Below are positions 10,143-20,600 of a stretch of 64,000 nucleotides of DNA, piece after piece. The stretch comes from Bombus terrestris. Taxonomy: Eukaryota; Arthropoda; Insecta; Hymenoptera; Apidae. The position numbers and the translations under genes were made by a program. Below the pieces are notes generated by a model. That model ran no database searches, was not told where the DNA came from, and worked only from the letters and a program-made list of their open reading frames with translations. The stretch lies in assembly GCF_910591885.1 (NCBI RefSeq), contig NW_025963552.1, forward strand, positions 5,952,001 to 6,016,000, given 5' to 3'. Within the stretch, counting starts at the first letter, position 1. Each line of letters starts with the position of its first letter.

Positions 10143-12585
10143 CACTATCGCCACCACATTGGGAAGCGTCGACGAGGAGGCGGACGAGCTCCACGGATAC
10201 ATGAGCGCGGCATGCGACGCCTCCATGCCACGCTCCGTCCCGGGCGGCAGAAGCGATCGTTGCGTGTATTGGTGGACACCGGAAATAGCCGATATGCGAG
10301 CGAGTTGCGTCCAGGCCCGGAGAAGATTTCTAAGGGCGCGTTGCCGCAGACGGACTCGTGACGAGGAGGAGATCTCTCGCTGCTACGAGGACTACAGAGA
10401 GACGAGACGCGCTCTCCAGCGAGAGATCAAACTAGCCAAGGCTCGGTGCTGGGATCGACTGATCGAATCAGTCGATTCAGATCCGTGGGGGAGGCCCTAT
10501 CGCATTGTGACGAAGAAACTGCGACCTTCTGCCCCCCCCCCGCTGACCGAAAACATGGATCCGGCGTTACTGGATAACGTGACCGGGACCCTGTTCCCAC
10601 GGCGGGATAACAACGACACGTCCGCGCCAGCCCCTACCACCACCGACGGGACGACGCTGACGGAATGGAACGAGGAACTTCGAGTGACGGAGGAAGAGTT
10701 GCTCGAAGCCGCGAAGAGGATGGCATCCCGCAACGTGGCGCGGGGTCCGGATGGGATCCCATGCCGAGTCTGGACGGAGTCGATCGACATCTTGGCTCCC
10801 CGTCTGCGGCACCTGTTCTCCTGATGCCTGAAGGAGGGCGCCTACCCACGGACGTGGCGTACGGCGAGTCTCGTGCTGCTGCGGAAAGAGGGCCGACCGC
10901 CGCACGCGCCGTCGGCGTACAGGCCGGTGTGTCTTCTCGACGAGGTGGGCAAACTCTTCGAAAGGGTGATAGCCGCCCGTCTGGAGGCGCACATGGAGAG
11001 GCGGATTCCCGGATGGCACGATAGCCAATATGGATTTCGCCGAGGCCGCTCCACCGTGGACGCGGTGAAGAGGGTAAGATCTATGGCGGAGGACATGGTC
11101 GCTTGAGAAGGGGTAGCTGTAGTCGTCTCCTTGGACGTGACCAACGCTGTCAACAGCATACCTTGGAGCAGGATAGTGGAGGCGCTGCGGCACTTCGAGA
11201 CACCGCCATACCTCGTCAGGGTGATCCAGGCCTATCTGAATGATAGGTGGATCACCTACACAGGCAGAAACGGCGTAAAGGAGAGAAGACCGGTGGAGCG
11301 CGGCGTGCCGCAGGGCTCGGTACTCGGACCGATTTTGTGGACGGAGGATGGAGCCTACGACTCCGTCCTCCGATGTCCCATGCCGCCGGGTGCTGGCATG
11401 GTATGCTACGCGGACGACACGCTGGTGCTAGCCAGCGGACGATGGTGGAACGATGCCGCGTGCCTGACCGAGACCGCCGTGGCATGCGCGGTACGCGCCA
11501 TTCGGAGGCTCGGCTTGAGCGTGTCGCCTGCTAAATCGGAGGCTCTGTGGTTCTACGACCAATGACGCAGAGGAACACCGCCTGCGGAGCTGTCGACGAT
11601 CGTCATCGACGGAGAAGAGGTCCCTGTGGTACACCGGATGAAGTACTTAGGCCTGATCGTCGATAGTCAGTGGATGTTCGAGCCACACTTCTAGCACTTA
11701 GCCCCAAAAGTAATGGCCGCAGCTAACGCCTTAAGCGGCCTATTACCTAACATCGGCGGGGCAGGATTGGGTGTCCGCAGGCTCTACGAAGGAGTGATCC
11801 GGTCACGAGTCCTTTACGGAGCACCTGTCTGGGCCGAAGATCTGGCGGCGAGTCGGTGCAATCTGACTCTGGTGAGAAGGCTTCACAGGACGATCGCCAT
11901 CCGGGCAGCGAGGGGATACAGGACGGTGTCCTACGCAACAGCGACCGTGCTGGCCGCGTCCCCTCCATTCGAGCTACAGGCCCTTGCCCTTCGTCGGGTG
12001 TACGAACATCGGAGGGCCTCGACCTAGGACCGGCGTGCTACGCCGATGGCACCAACCATGGACGTTCGGGAGGAAGCAAGGATAGAAGCATGGGAGCGGT
12101 GGCGCTCGCAGCTGTTGGAAGAGGATGCAGTACGCCCTCATCGGGCCGTCCGCGCCGTCCTGCCCAACTGGGACAAGTGGAGAGATAAAGGCGGGGTCCC
12201 GCTGACATTCAGAACGACCCAGATGCTCACCGGCCACGGGGTGTTCGGTGAGTACCTGCTCAAGATCCGGCGAGAGGTGACGTCCATCTGTCACCACTGT
12301 GGGAAGGAGGAAGACACGGCGCAGCACACGCTGGAGGCTTGTCCGGCGTGGGAGGTACCGCGACGTGTCTTACGGCTCGAGATCGGCGAGAGATTGGCCC
12401 CCGATACGCTCATCGAAGCCATGCTCAGGGGACCCCAGGAGTACACAGCCGTCCGCACCTTTTGCGAGCAAGTCATGCTCGTGAAGGAGCGAGCGGAGAG
12501 AGAGAGGGAGAAAGCTCGGCATCCCAGCAGAGCGCGACATCAAGGAGCCTCCGCGCGCCACGGAGCGGCGGCGCCCCCGCCGTAA
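10143..12585 (+). pseudogene. R1-D ORF2: reverse transcriptase and C-terminal domain, endonuclease deleted
   Basis: From 9877 to 12585 everything lies in one frame, interrupted only by nonsense codons (TGA 10822-10824, TGA 11104-11106, TGA 11563-11565, TAG near 11692, TAG 12025-12027). Visible parts are the linker (YWWTPEIADMR), RT motif ARGPDGIP, QYGFRRGRSTVDA, a palm motif VSLDVTNAVNSI, GVPQGSVLGP, and the catalytic YADD near 11407-11418. The LGLIVD motif and a C-terminal CX2C-H-C finger (CHHCGKEEDTAQHTLEAC) follow. The APE endonuclease is absent. At least three stops could come from CGA to TGA changes. Confidence 0.85.
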
Positions 12586-12870
12586 GCGCGTCCAAGGAGT
12601 CATCGAGGAAGTAACAAGACCCAAGGAAAGGGGCACTAGGGGGCGTGGTCCCCCCTGGCGGCCACGATCTTCTGTCTAATAAGAAAGTCTCCCGCCCAGC
12701 AAGGAGATAGATGACGAGGAGCGCTTAGTAGTATTCACAAGAGACCCCGATCCCTCCTCGAACAGCCGTCTGGAGGACCACCGTGGAGTTTTAGTCGTTA
12801 AGAGTCCGACACTACCCATGCTGCTTGCAGCTGGGTGTCCATGAGGATTTCTCCACGTTAAAAAAAAAAT
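12586..12870 (+). other. R1-D 3' untranslated region and poly(A) tail
   Basis: GC-rich, non-coding, with a possible stem (GGGGGCGTGGTCCCCC near 12640-12655). It ends in ten A residues directly before the second copy of the target-site duplication. Confidence 0.8.
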
Positions 12871-13050
12871 GGCCTTAGTTGGGACAAAAGACAATAGTCA
12901 GTCGTTAGAAGTATCTAGAAGAGTCGGTTGACAACAAGCGTGCGTGCGAGTAGGATTTCAAGGTCTTTAGAGTATAATACATATGTATAACTGTCGTGTT
13001 CTAAATAAAGTAAATTATTTGTATTTCCGAATCCTTCCTATATCTTTACA
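12871..13050 (+). repeat. Copia-1 5' LTR, second segment
   Basis: It starts with the duplicated target GGCCTTAGTTG and continues the LTR to CTTTACA at 13050. AATAAA at 13003-13008 may be the poly(A) signal of the LTR. It aligns with 17514-17693. Confidence 0.9.
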
Positions 13051-13063
13051 TGGTAGCAGAGCG
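13051..13063 (+). promoter_or_regulatory. Copia-1 primer-binding site (3' end of initiator Met tRNA)
   Basis: TGGTAGCAGAGCG starts at the first base after the LTR. TGGTAGCAGAG is complementary to the 3' end (CTCTGCTACCA) of animal initiator methionine tRNA. That tRNA is the known primer of copia-group elements. Confidence 0.85.
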
Positions 13064-13224
13064 TGGTTCATAGTTTTGCAAGCTATTTAGTGCGTTATTT
13101 TCAATCTTGCAAGTTAGTGCGAGTGAGTTTTCAGTAAGGGAAGAAACGATCAAAGCTTACAAAGAGGAAAAATATACTTCAAGCACGTAGGAACGCTTGA
13201 GTAAGAGATAAGGAATCATTTAAA

Positions 13225-14192
13225 ATGGAGAGATCGGAAATCGTGATACCTATTTTCGATGGTAATGATTATGGTATGTGGAAGCAAAGAATAACAATGT
13301 TTCTCAGGTATAAAGAATGCGAGATTGTCACAACTAGGGTGAAGACCGAAACAGACAGTGAAGACTAGAACAAAAAGGATCTGAAGGCAATAAACATAAT
13401 TTACAGTGCCATCACAAATAGACAATTGGAATATATTAGAGAAGAAAAACGGCGTATGAAATAGTGAAAAAGTTCGATGAAATGTACTTGAAAGAGTCGA
13501 CGGCACTACAGATCTTATGCAGAAGGAGATTGGAAAAGATAAGACTTTATAACTGCAGTGACTCAGCATCGTTCTTTAGCGATTTCGAAAAATTAATAAA
13601 CGAATTAAAATGTGCGGGCGCACAAGTGAGTCAGAGGGAAAAACTAAATTACATGCTGAATACGTTACCCGAAGAATACGGCTACATAGTGGATATAATA
13701 GATGCATTGAAAGAAGAAGATCAAACGGTAGCGTATGTCAAAAGTAAAATTGAAATAGCCGAAAAGAAAAATAAGTGTAATCGAGGAGAAATGCAAACCA
13801 ACGCCTTTTCTGCAAAAAAGGAAGGATGCTTCAGATGTGGAAGAGTAGGACATTTTGCGAGAGAGTGTAAAAATGGCGTCGAAGCGGGAAGCAGTAACAG
13901 TTTTTGGCGTGGGTCAACACGTGGTCGCAGCAGAGGAAGAGGAAACAAAGGAAATACGAGCAGGGGACGTGGAAATTTCCATCGTCAATCAACAGCCGGC
14001 ACGAGCGAGCATGGTAACTCAAGAACAGGTACATGGATAGCAACGGCGCACGCAGCACACAGCAGCGCGGTAAACGAGATAAGTGCTAATGAAATAATGT
14101 GGCTATTAGATAGCGGTTGTACAGATCACATAATTAACAATGCCAATTACTTTGATATATCTATCGACCTTAAAGAACCGGTGAATGTATAA
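13225..14192 (+). pseudogene. Copia-1 gag and protease start, broken
   Basis: The ATG at 13225 sits in a good context and opens the typical copia gag start (FDGNDYGMWKQR). A TAG at 13366-13368 replaces an expected Trp codon. A frameshift near 13446 moves to the frame that runs to 14192. That frame holds the gag helix region, one CCHC zinc knuckle near 13828-13869 (CFRCGRVGHFAREC), an RG-rich segment, and the aspartic protease site LLDSGCTDH near 14104-14130. Gag packages the RNA and protease cleaves the polyprotein. Confidence 0.8.
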
Positions 14193-15745
14193 TTTAGGCG
14201 ATAATAGATCGATAAAGGCAACAAAAGTAGGGAACGTTATAAGTTATTTTGAAGCATTTGGAAAGCAAAATGAAATAAATATGAATTTTTTTATGCGAAA
14301 GAAATGTCCGCAAACTTGATTAGTTTAGGCTAGTTAACAGATAATAAGAACACGGTTATTTCAAAAGGAAATATTGCAAAAGTAATAGATGAGGACAATA
14401 AGCTTACAGCAGTAGCGGTTAAAGAAAATGGAACACATAGAATGAAAAGTATATTGAAAGGGAAGGAGCACTTAGCAAACAGTGCCGAACGTAGTGGTAT
14501 GAGTAAAAAGGAAAGATGGCATAGGATGCTAGAACATGTAAATTTTAAATATTTAAATATTTTGGGTAAAGAGCAGCTAGTGACTGGTATGACGAATGAA
14601 TTTGAAAAGGAATTTTTGAAATGTAGGGTGTGTACAGAACGTAAAATGTATAATTTACCATTCAAAAATAATCGAACCAAGGCTAGGGAGATAATGGAAA
14701 TTATTCATACGAACGTGTGCGGTCCCTTTAAGACTACCGAATTCAATGAAGAGAAATATTTCATCTCATTTATCGATGATTATAGCAAAATAGCTAGAAT
14801 TTATTGTATAAAATCAAAAGATGAGGTCTTTGATTGTTTCGTACAATTTGTAAATGAAGCCGAGAATTTAACGGGCAAGAGGTTAAAAATATTGAAATGT
14901 GATAATGGACAAGAGTACTTGAATAATCGAATTTATAAATTTGCTGGGGATAAAGGTATCAGAATAAATAATTGCCCAACCTACGTACATGAATTAAACG
15001 GGGCAGCGGAAAAGTATAATAGAACAGTGATGGACATGGCGCATTGCTTGTTAACGGAAGCGAAAGTACATAAAAGGTACTGGCCGGAAATAGTTTGCAC
15101 AGCGGTCTACTTGAAAAATCGAATACTGGAAAATACTATAGAAGGAAAGACACCTTTTGAAATATTCTTCGGGAGAAAACCAAGTGTTGAAAATCTACAT
15201 CTATATGGAAGTAAAGTTTTTGTAAGGAGACCAGAACAAAAAAGAGTTTCTAAATGGGATAAGAAGGCAGATATGAGAATTTTGTTACGATATAGTGAAG
15301 TAGGTTACAAAGTCTTTTTAGGTGGGAAAATAACAGTAGCTAAACATGGAAAGGTCATAGAAACAGACACAAAATGTATCGGTTTTGTGGAGAATTCATT
15401 CGATAAAGATAACGATGAAATTGAGGATAATGATTTATTGGTAAGCATGAATAAGGAAGAGTTAGAAAGTAGGGAAGATGAAAGTGATAACAGTCCTGAA
15501 AGCTTAAACATCCCTAGGAGATCTACACGTAATAAGAGAACAGTAAGGTATCCAGAAAAGGGAAACATTATTGAAATCCATGCAAATTATTGTAGAGTAG
15601 ATATCCCTTGTACATTTGAGGAGGCGATTTGTTGCGAAGATAGTGAAGATTGGAAACAAGCTATGGATAAGGAAATAGAATATCATTATTAGAATAAAAC
15701 TTGGAAATTGGTAGAAAGGGTAAAATGCAAAGAAGTATTAGATGT
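14193..15745 (+). pseudogene. Copia-1 pol, protease end to integrase, broken
   Basis: After a frameshift at about 14192 and stops near 14320-14335, an open frame (14442-15692) encodes the GAG-pre-integrase segment and integrase. Integrase inserts the cDNA. The first catalytic position reads IHTNVCGPF, so Asn stands where Asp is expected. The second Asp (KCDNGQEY) and the Glu (AAEKYNRT) are present. A TAG ends the frame at 15690-15692. The reading continues to VLDV, where the tRNA-headed insert splits the RT start. Confidence 0.8.
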
Positions 15746-15982
15746 GCGTGTGTGGCGTTATGTTGTCGTCGGTGATAGTAGTAGTTGCCGGCTGTAGATG
15801 TCGCTGCTGGGGCACTGCTAATTATTCTTCTATTTTGATGCGTGTCAGAAAAATAGGATCACGGGCGCCGGGAATCGAACCAGGGTCCCGAACGTTCGAA
15901 ACCTAGAGCGCTAACCACTTCGCTACCGTGTCCGTTGCTTAGTTAGTGTTGTGTAGCGGTATTTGTTGTCGAGTGCCACTAC
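15746..15982 (-). mobile_element. 237-bp tRNA-headed insert (SINE-like) in copia-1 pol
   Basis: Copia RT coding sequence breaks at 15745 and resumes at 15983, flanked by the duplicated hexamer AGATGT (15740-15745 and 15983-15988). The insert holds a tRNA-like segment on the - strand (15855-15933) and short flanks. The two ends share a similar string (GTGTGGCGTTATGTTGTCG at the left, GTGTAGCGGTATTTGTTGTCG-like at the right). No poly(A) tail is visible. SINE is the simplest reading. A composite or terminal-repeat element is possible. Confidence 0.6.
15855..15933 (-). tRNA. tRNA-like sequence, probably a SINE head or tRNA pseudogene
   Basis: On the - strand it has an A box (TAGCGAAGTGGTT) and a perfect B box (GGTTCGATTCC). 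The D stem pairs (AGCG with CGCT). The acceptor stem pairs except for one extra A (GGACACG with CGTGATCC). The anticodon stem does not pair well, and the anticodon cannot be assigned with confidence. A and B boxes could still act as an RNA polymerase III promoter. Confidence 0.5.
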
Positions 15983-15988
15983 AGATGT

Positions 15989-17349
15989 AAAATGGGTTTA
16001 CACGAGAAAATCAGATGACAGGTATAAGGCTAGATTAGTGGTAAGAGGGTTCCAACAAAGAAACGTAGCCGATGACATATATTCCCCAGTAGCGAGTAAT
16101 CAGACTTTTAAGACATTGCTATCATATTGTTGACAAAATGGATTAATTATTAAGCAAATGGATGTAGAAACTGCTTTTTTAAATGGTGAAGTAACCTCGA
16201 AGGTATATGTAAATCAACCAAAGGGATATGCGGACGGAACGAATAGAGTTTAGAAACTATCGAAAGCGCTTTATGGGTTAAAAGAAAGTCCAAGGGACTG
16301 GGTTTTGATGTGACGAGATTAGCTTTTAAGAAGAATAACATAGAGTTGTGCCTATATACACATGAAGAGGGAGAAAATGTTGTTTATTTGTTAATATATG
16401 TAGACGATTCGTTAATTTGTAGTAAAAACAAAAGGAAGGTACAAAGTGTAAAAAAGTTATTAACTAATAACTTTTGATTGAAATGAAAGATTTAGATGAA
16501 GTCAAAGAATATCTTGGAATAAATATAGAGTATGATTATTTCAAAAATGAAATGAGATTAGGCCAAAAGAAATACGTTGAATCATTAGCAAACAAATATA
16601 AGTTACAAAATAGCAAATTGTACTGTACACCTATGGAGACCAACTTAAAAATTGAAAAAGCTGAGATAAATAGAGAGGATATTGGATACAACAATTTAAT
16701 TGGTGCAATGTTGTATATTAGTGTAAATACCAGACCCGATATAAGTTATAATGTGAATTATTTGAGTAGATTTCAAGATTGTTGTAATGAGACATATTTT
16801 AAATATGCTTTGCGAATATTGAAATATTTGTACCGGACTAGAGATTTAAAATTAGATTATAAAAGGAATGAAAAATGTGAAATGATAGATTGCTATGTGG
16901 ACGCTGATTGGGCAGCAGATCATTTACATAGAAAATCGACTTCTGGATATGTAATTAGATTGTATGGAAATGTAATCGGTTGGAAGTCTAAAAAACAAAG
17001 GTATGTGACAAAAGCCTTGACGTATGCAGAGTATGTAGCTCTATCGGAAGCGGTGAGTGAATTAATGTCTATTAGGGAAATTATGAAAATCTTCAATGTA
17101 AATCTAGACGATAACCCTGTAAAAATTTATGAGGATAACTCCGGAGTGATAAGTATAGCAAAGCACGGAAATTTTACAAAAAATTCTAAACACATTGAAG
17201 TTCATTACCACTACGTTCACGAGCGCTTAAAGGAGAACAAGATAAATATGTTTAAAGTAAGTACAGACGAAAATACTGTGGATATTTTTACGAAAGCACT
17301 CTGTAGAGAGAAATTCGAAAGGTTTAGGTCATCGATGAGTGTAAACTAA
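15989..17349 (+). pseudogene. Copia-1 pol, reverse transcriptase and RNase H, broken
   Basis: RT resumes at VKWVYTRKSDDRYKARLVV. It carries the catalytic YVDD at 16397-16408 and the copia motif KQMDVETAFLNG near 16155-16190. In-frame stops occur near 16131 and 16250, and frameshifts near 16310 and 16470. The RNase H part (16474-17349) is open and complete at the end. Its motifs include YVDADWAAD and the C-terminal HIEVHYHYVHERL segment with DIFTKAL. RT and RNase H would make the double-stranded cDNA. Confidence 0.85.
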
Positions 17350-17439
17350 GAGAAATGTAAATAGAGCAATAAGTGTTAAAGTTTCTGTTACGTAATTTCT
17401 TAAAGCACGTAAATACGATTAAGTGTACAGTATAAATGT

Positions 17440-17448
17440 AAGGAGGCG
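17440..17448 (+). promoter_or_regulatory. Copia-1 polypurine tract
   Basis: AAGGAGGCG lies directly before the 3' LTR, the position of the plus-strand primer. Confidence 0.75.
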
Positions 17449-17693
17449 TGTTGGGAACGTGATACATTTACACTGTACATGTGAATGTGTGTGTAAGCGT
17501 CAAAGGGCGTCCAGGCCTTAGTTGGGACAAAAGACAATAGTCAGTCGTTAGAAGCATCTAGAAGAGTCGGTTGACAACAAGCGTGCGTGCGAGTATGATT
17601 TCAAGGTCTTTAGAGTATAAGATGTATATATAACTGTTGTGTGTTAAATAAAGAAAATTATTTGTATTTCCGAATCCCTTCTATATCTTTACA
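17449..17693 (+). repeat. Copia-1 3' LTR
   Basis: 245 bp from TGTTGGGAAC to CTTTACA. It is uninterrupted and shows the target of R1-D in its original form. AATAAA near 17647 is a probable poly(A) signal. Confidence 0.9.
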
Positions 17694-18505
17694 GAATTAC
17701 AATGTGCAAACAAACTCACGCGACACATGACAAGAAATCTATCCACGACTGTGCGTCAGGAATAATTAACTTTAACAAAAGAATAAACATTGGTAAGTTT
17801 GCCGTTTATAAAATCGAACATATAACTTTCATTCCATCAACAGCTGAAAACCAATATACAGCTATACCAAAAGAAGAAAGTAAAATACATGTACTTTGGA
17901 AGTACAAATTTGTAAATAGCAAGACCTTCCATAATTCAGTCACCTGGTGAACAATGTAATATTCATAATATTGAACGATAGTATAATGAAGATAGGACAA
18001 TCCAAAGTCAATATAACATTTGAATATAAACTCAAGACGATTCCCTTTGAAAATGATACAAGAATAGATTATTTGTTAGACAAAATCGAAAGAACACCTA
18101 GAATTCCTAGTAACATACCAGAATATTAGAATAACTTAGACCAAATATCAGACCAAATCAATCAGCTAACGAATACAGTCTCTTAAGTCATGGGGACTCT
18201 CATTTCTACAAATAGCCCGTTATATTGCAGGTATCTACCTTCCCAATAAAATAGGAATATTCGATGTACTTAAGAAATGTTTACCTACAAAACCATATAT
18301 TCATTTACTATGTTGTAAAACTAAGAATAACATCCAAAATATTGCGACGAATCCAACACCTTTAAACATATATACAGAAATACCACAAACAATTTAGCCA
18401 GCTGCCACTTGAACGAACAAGATGAAACAGAACACTTGTAACAAATTCAGATGAGGAATACCAAGGCGCGATTCCACAAATCCATAATGAAGAAACGTTA
18501 AGAAT
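17694..18505 (+). pseudogene. env: Errantivirus-like env gene, C-terminal part, broken
   Basis: Env of these gypsy-group elements is a membrane fusion glycoprotein. The C-terminal ectodomain is visible at 17702-17950 and a stem region at 17947-18129 and beyond, in another frame. A hydrophobic segment with an amphipathic lead-in follows near 18186-18260, then a Cys-containing cytoplasmic tail near 18300-18325. Frames change at least twice and stops are present. Its position, just before a polypurine tract and an LTR, supports env. The rest of the element is missing on the left, where copia-1 ends at 17693. I rate this by context and general pattern, not by a strong motif. Confidence 0.5.
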
Positions 18506-18526
18506 TAGGAGGACCAAAATAATTCT

Positions 18527-18539
18527 AAGAAGGGGGGAA
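18527..18539 (+). promoter_or_regulatory. Polypurine tract of the errantivirus-like element
   Basis: AAGAAGGGGGGAA directly precedes an LTR start (TGTGACGACC). Confidence 0.7.
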
Positions 18540-18956
18540 TGTGACGACCATCACACCTCAAATGACGTCACCCAGATAGCCATTATCAGCTTTTGCACAC
18601 GACACCCACAACTTCCAACATCGCCCCTCAGCGCCTATACTTTTAGGATATAAAAGCCGAGCATCTACCCAAAAACCGCAGTCTTGACAAATCTTGTCGA
18701 CCCCCGGTCATACTTTGGAATTATACGCTAACGTTACATATTGTAAATCTATTGTATTCTTATACTTGATCAATAAATATTGTAAAAGAAAATACAAGAG
18801 TTGGAGATCCTCCTCATCTCATCATTTTTTTATTTTCTTCTCGCGAATATTATGTAATACAAACATAGTCGAGAAGCGAGAAGGTAATCGTGGATTATTG
18901 ATTGTTATATAAATTATATTGTTGAACACTGCCGAGTATTTCTTGGACACCTTACA
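18540..18956 (+). repeat. 3' LTR of the errantivirus-like element
   Basis: It starts TGTGACGACC after the polypurine tract. It has a TATA box (GGATATAAAAGC near 18647) and AATAAA near 18771, and I place its end at CACCTTACA. The 3' end is chosen only because it restores a TG...CA pair. No second LTR is in the window. Confidence 0.6.
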
Positions 18957-20039
18957 CCAAACACCATTTCATGTATATTATACAAGTCAAATGACAAGAG
19001 TCTGAATTAAAATAATAAATTCAAGAATCCAAATAACAAACAGTTTTGTAGCGACACCCGAAACGGAGATAACTTATCTCAAGCGCTCACGGGAGCATGA
19101 ATACAGAAAATGAAAGTAACACGAGAAGTTAAATTAATTGTAACAAATGAATATCCATGACGCATATCGTTGATTTTGCAAGAATAATTAGAATAATAAA
19201 ATTTTATTCACTTACATAAAACGTCAGGACATCGATGCACCATGGCACGCACCTGAAACATACCAATAATTAATAAATGGTTAATAATCACGAATTAGAA
19301 CACTAATAAAAAACGACGATAAATAATAATAAAAGACTAACATTTAAACAATATTAAAACCCACAATGTTTATTAAGAGAACATGTTGTAAAACGTGTGG
19401 TAGTTTAATGACGAGATTACTCGATATTGAAGCCGTCAAATATATTTTAAAGCAATTATAAATACAGAGAAAACGGTAGATTGTTCGATACTGGTCGTTA
19501 AAAGAATGTTCGCTAAGACGCTCGGTTCTAATTCACTAAGACTGTGTGTAACTCACTGAAGGGATCGCGCGTGACTGAGACTGATGAAAACTGGTCACCT
19601 TACGATCACGTTCGTTTATTTATGCTGGACAACGGGGTACCGGTAAATTTCCACTCGCCTTTGTTAGACGGTTCCATGAAGCGGCGACATTGTTTTTGCC
19701 CGAAGTTTACTTACTACGTCGTAACGTTGTTGATACTCCGAGGCAAAACCACACGTGGCTCGATTTGTCCTCTAGCTAGTATGTCGCAACAATATTATAT
19801 AAATTTGTAAGTATGGGATGCGGAAAAAATTAAACGAGTCTGAAAAAAGCAAATTTTGGAACTAAAACAGCAACAGCTATTGGTAGCAAAAATATCGAAA
19901 GTAATAAGAAGAAGTCGTAAAGTAATACACAATTTCTTAAAAAATGTTGAAGATTATGACAAAAAGAAAAGTACTTGTCGGTCGTCATCGTTATCCGATC
20001 GTGATAGGTGAGCAATTTTGCGTGTAGCAAATTGCAACT
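18957..20039. other. Non-coding stretch with an LTR-like fragment
   Basis: I see no gene. A segment at about 19678-19780 (GCGGCGACATTG, TTGCCCG, GATTTGTCCTCT) recurs at about 56340-56435 beside the gypsy-2 LTR. It is probably a fragment of a related element. The rest is AT-rich and unrecognised. Confidence 0.4.
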
Positions 20040-20600
20040 CGCAGTTAACAACGAAGGATATAATGGAAAAATCTAGTGTTAGTGCCAGTGTTTCAAGTGT
20101 TCGTCGTGTTCTACTATCGTGCAAAGATATTAAGCTCCAGCCGTGACTTTCCAAGACTGAAGCTCTTACAATTCGACTTTCGGTGGGATCTGTTTCTTCT
20201 TTGTGTGTCATCCCTCAATATCCCCACTACCCTGTAGGCATACGTGACCATTGCCACGCTTCTAGAATATTCGGTGGAAGGACCGTTGGGATATAGATGA
20301 CTCATTAGGCACTTCGGCGATATACATTGTCGCCAAGGCCAATAACGGAATAGCCGCCTCTGATATACACCAGACGATAACCCCTCCAGACGAACTAAAA
20401 CCTCAGTATAAAAACCCTCCCAAATTAGCATTCAACACCTTTTTGTTGTAACACTTTGAACCGTCACTCAAACAAAACTCTGTATTTATCACACCTGTAG
20501 TAGAAACTGACTTAATACTAACCAACTCAGAACAATACACCTTTGTCGATAGCCACTGCTTAAACAAATATTGTAAACGAACGGCAATTATCCACATTTG
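20040..20600 (-). repeat. LTR-like repeat family B, copy 1
   Basis: Its reverse complement matches 26560-26690 (GAGTGACGGTTC, TGTTACAACAAAAAGGTGT, GGGAGG, TTTTTATAC, GTGTATATC). It also matches 23410-23600 (CCTTGGCGACAATGTATAT, CGGTCCTTCCACCGAAT, CCTACAGGGTAGTGGGGAT). A TATA-like TTTTTATAC fits an LTR promoter. Reading frames here do not encode a recognised protein. Confidence 0.55.

Larger units (their letters stand above)
8037..12870 (+). mobile_element. R1-D: R1-clade non-LTR retrotransposon inserted in the copia-1 LTR
   Basis: This GC-rich block of 4,834 bp is bounded by an 11-bp target-site duplication GGCCTTAGTTG (8026-8036 and 12871-12881). It ends in a ten-A tail (12860-12869). It contains a 5' untranslated region (8037-8348), ORF1, ORF2 and a 3' untranslated region (12586-12870). 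The 3' LTR of copia-1 carries the uninterrupted target, which proves the order of events. It differs from R1-A, R1-B and R1-C in composition and protein sequence, so it is a second R1-clade family. The endonuclease domain is deleted. Confidence 0.9.
7961..17693 (+). mobile_element. Copia-1: LTR retrotransposon with two nested insertions
   Basis: The element has two LTRs beginning TGTTGGGAAC and ending CTTTACA, a primer-binding site, a gag-pol region in copia order (gag, protease, integrase, RT, RNase H) and a polypurine tract. The 5' LTR is interrupted by R1-D (8037-12870) and pol by a tRNA-headed insert (15746-15982). I count about 15 mismatches between the two LTRs over 245 bp. Expected 5-bp target-site duplications are not found: ATAAT lies on the left and GAATT on the right. 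Confidence 0.85.

Noticed and set aside
10567..11193. 208-codon open frame on the - strand
   Set aside because: Antisense to the R1-D RT in GC-rich DNA, where long shadow frames are expected. The RT motifs are on the + strand.
15855..15933. Functional tRNA gene
   Set aside because: The anticodon stem does not pair, the acceptor has an extra base, and the segment sits in a bounded insertion inside copia pol. A SINE head or pseudogene is more likely.
20114..20431. 105-codon open frame on the - strand as a gene
   Set aside because: The same DNA recurs at 26560-26756 and partly at 23410-23600 with LTR features, so it is repeat sequence.
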